A stretch of DNA of 7,610 nt, taken from contig JAGWRY010000141.1 of the NCBI GenBank assembly GCA_028869495.1, forward strand, positions 1 to 7,610. Direction: 5' to 3'. Shown here one piece after another: positions 6,625-7,610 of the stretch. This stretch comes from Elusimicrobiota bacterium (GTDB lineage Bacteria; Elusimicrobiota; Elusimicrobia; UBA1565; UBA9628). The notes beneath the pieces were generated by a model, which was given only the letters and a program-made list of their open reading frames with translations, was not told the origin of the DNA and did no database searches. Position 1 is the stretch's first letter. Every line of letters starts with the position of its first letter. A program made the translations under genes and the position numbers.

Positions 6625-7218
6625 GTGAAGGAACTGAAGAGGCGCGCGTCGCTGGCCGTCGTGTCGGCGATGTTCTCGTTCGCCTCGGCGCTGCGCCGCA
6701 AAGAGGAGGCCGACCCGATGCAGTCCGAGAAGACCGCCGGCAGAATCTACGAGTTCGAGATGAAGACGATCGACGGCAAGCCGCAGAGCCTGTCCGTCTA
6801 TAAGGGGAAGGTCCTGCTGATCGTCAACACGGCGTCGCTGTGCGGCTTCACCCCGCAGTACAAGGACCTGCAGTCGCTCTACGACGCGTATAAGGACAAG
6901 GGCTTTCGCATCGCCGCCTTCCCGGCCAACGAGTTCGGCGCGCAGGAGCCCGGCTCCGACGCCGAGATCAAGAAGTTCTGCCTGAGCAAGTACGCGGTCG
7001 GCTTCGATCTGTACTCGAAGATCGCCGTCAAGGGCGCCGCGATCCACCCGCTCTATCAGTATCTGACGAAGGAGTCGGGATTCCCCGGCGACATCCCGTG
7101 GAACTTCGCCAAGTTCCTCGTCGACAAGTCCGGCAAGGTCGTCGCGCGCTTCGGCCCCGAGGACGACCCGATGGGCAAGACGGTCGCCGCGGCGGTCGAA
7201 AAGGCGCTGGCCGCCTAG
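6625..7218 (+). CDS. Glutathione peroxidase family thiol peroxidase (Cys type), probably exported
   Basis: This 197-residue thioredoxin-fold peroxidase reduces hydroperoxides with thiols; bacterial Cys-type members often use thioredoxin rather than glutathione. The catalytic tetrad is visible: C73 in NTASLCGFTPQY (cysteine, not selenocysteine), Q107 in FPANEFGAQEPG, W159 and N160 in WNFAKFLV. A second Cys, C119, lies near the usual resolving-Cys region, but I cannot align it with confidence. Residues 1-22 look like a signal peptide: basic KELKRR, hydrophobic SLAVVSAMFSFASA, cleavage probably after A22. GTG 6625 is preferred because of that peptide, coding-like base use and the TAGAAT box 6 nt upstream. 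ATG 6718 would give a 166-residue cytosolic enzyme and has a strong GAGGAGG site 8 nt before it, so two forms are possible. It diverges from the Ca2+ ATPase gene. Confidence 0.92.
   Translation: MKELKRRASLAVVSAMFSFASALRRKEEADPMQSEKTAGRIYEFEMKTIDGKPQSLSVYKGKVLLIVNTASLCGFTPQYKDLQSLYDAYKDKGFRIAAFPANEFGAQEPGSDAEIKKFCLSKYAVGFDLYSKIAVKGAAIHPLYQYLTKESGFPGDIPWNFAKFLVDKSGKVVARFGPEDDPMGKTVAAAVEKALAA
6703..6709 (+). promoter_or_regulatory. Internal ribosome binding site in gpx
   Basis: GAGGAGG lies 8 nt before the in-frame ATG at 6718, an ideal Shine-Dalgarno layout. Initiation here would give a peroxidase lacking the N-terminal signal-like segment, close to the usual length of cytosolic family members. 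The same bases also encode KEEA in the longer form, so the match may be incidental. Confidence 0.45.
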
Positions 7219-7230
7219 GCCGCTCAGCGC
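7204..7230. terminator. Possible bidirectional hairpin across the gpx/methyltransferase stops
   Basis: Arms GCGCTG (7204-7209) and CAGCGC (7225-7230) are perfect 6-bp complements, and GCC/GGC inside can add three pairs. The hairpin contains both stop codons of the convergent genes. No T-run follows on either strand, so intrinsic termination is unproven; the arms are also coding sequence. Confidence 0.25.
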
Positions 7231-7610
7231 GGACGGCTGGAGACGAGCCGGACCTTCAGCCCGCCGTTGAGCGTCGGCAGGCCCGCGTCGAAGTCCAGGC
7301 CCGTCGCGCGCGCCAGCGCCGGAGAGGCCGACAGCATCGTGACGGTCCAGTCCGCCCCGAGGCCGCGCGCGACGTCTCCGAGGCGCGCGAAAAGGCCGCG
7401 CAGATCCTTGCCCTCGCTGACGCGCACCCCGTAGGGCGGGTTCGTCACCAGCCAGCCGGGGCCGGGAGGCGCCGCGGCGTCCGACAGCGCGCGCCGGGAG
7501 AACTCGATGCGCTCCGCGACCCCCGCGCGCTCGGCGTTGGCGCGCGCGGCCGCGACCGCGCCTTCGTCGCGGTCGGAGGCCAGGATCCGCGGGAACGGCG
7601 CGGCGCGGGC
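7224..7610 (-). CDS. THUMP/RlmL-YpsC type class I rRNA methyltransferase, C-terminal part
   Basis: Only the last 128 residues lie in the window; the gene runs off the right edge without its start. It belongs to the class I SAM-dependent RNA methylases (UPF0020 / RlmL N-part / YpsC type), which methylate a guanine N2 in 23S rRNA in known members. Visible features are the acidic SAM-binding strand ILASDRD (9-15), a following RANAERAGVAERI helix-strand unit, the catalytic NPPYG motif (57-61), and a C-terminal NGGLKVRL block like that of YpsC, where the family often has NG-[IL]-[KD]. The GTG at 7448 opens only a fragment and cuts the domain in two, so it is not a real start; the frame is open to the edge. 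The stop lies 5 bp from that of gpx. The THUMP domain and precise target base are not visible. Confidence 0.88.
   Translation of the reverse strand, partial: ARAAPFPRILASDRDEGAVAAARANAERAGVAERIEFSRRALSDAAAPPGPGWLVTNPPYGVRVSEGKDLRGLFARLGDVARGLGADWTVTMLSASPALARATGLDFDAGLPTLNGGLKVRLVSSRPR

Noticed and set aside
6552..6701. N-terminal extension of the Ca2+ ATPase to an upstream start at 6701
   Set aside because: The family N-terminus begins at the WHRTSAEEAL block right after 6551. The extension is not family-like and overlaps the gpx coding region.
2727..6803. A 1358-codon open frame on the plus strand across the exchanger and ATPase genes
   Set aside because: It is rich in Arg, Asp, Gly, Gln and Ala with no family motifs, and runs antisense to a P-type ATPase with every catalytic motif intact. 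Very high GC makes stop codons rare in such frames.
1..7610. CRISPR array, insertion sequence, tRNA, riboswitch, toxin-antitoxin or defence genes
   Set aside because: Both strands were read and no direct-repeat array, transposase, tRNA-like fold or matching protein family was seen. Nearly all bases lie in the seven genes described.

Overview
The window is GC-rich bacterial chromosomal DNA (about 70% G+C by eye, with coding third positions mostly G or C). It carries seven protein genes packed with almost no spare sequence. The genes are ordinary housekeeping and transport genes of a free-living bacterium. A GmhB-like heptose-bisphosphate phosphatase and a secreted-type glutathione peroxidase hint at an organism with an outer membrane. 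I cannot fix the phylum from the sequence. I see no mobile element, CRISPR array, tRNA or rRNA gene, phage gene or defence system.

Layout, left to right: dapA (+, lysine and diaminopimelate synthesis) runs tail-to-tail into a POT-family proton/peptide symporter gene (-). The symporter gene is the second gene of a two-gene operon led by a gmhB-like HAD phosphatase gene (-); the two overlap by ATGA. Divergent from gmhB is a CaCA-family cation exchanger gene (+). It collides tail-to-tail, with a 28-bp overlap, with a gene for a large P2A-type Ca2+ ATPase (-). Divergent from the ATPase is a glutathione peroxidase gene (+), which stops 5 bp short of the end of a THUMP/RlmL-type rRNA methyltransferase gene (-) that runs off the right edge. 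Transcription units therefore alternate in direction throughout.

Two membrane cation pumps of related function (a CaCA exchanger and a P-type Ca2+ ATPase) face each other and probably both help keep cytoplasmic Ca2+ low. The exchanger has unusual residues at its predicted ion site, so its ion is uncertain. The other genes show no obvious joint pathway.

The most coherent non-coding signal is at the starts. The first genes of three transcription units (gmhB-like, Ca2+ ATPase, gpx) have no usable Shine-Dalgarno sequence. Each has a TAGAAT or TAAATT hexamer 6-7 nt before its start codon, the layout expected for leaderless mRNAs. dapA and the peptide transporter instead have clear GGAG-type ribosome binding sites. 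I found no previously undescribed multi-gene system; the points worth a second look are regulatory layout and altered active sites.
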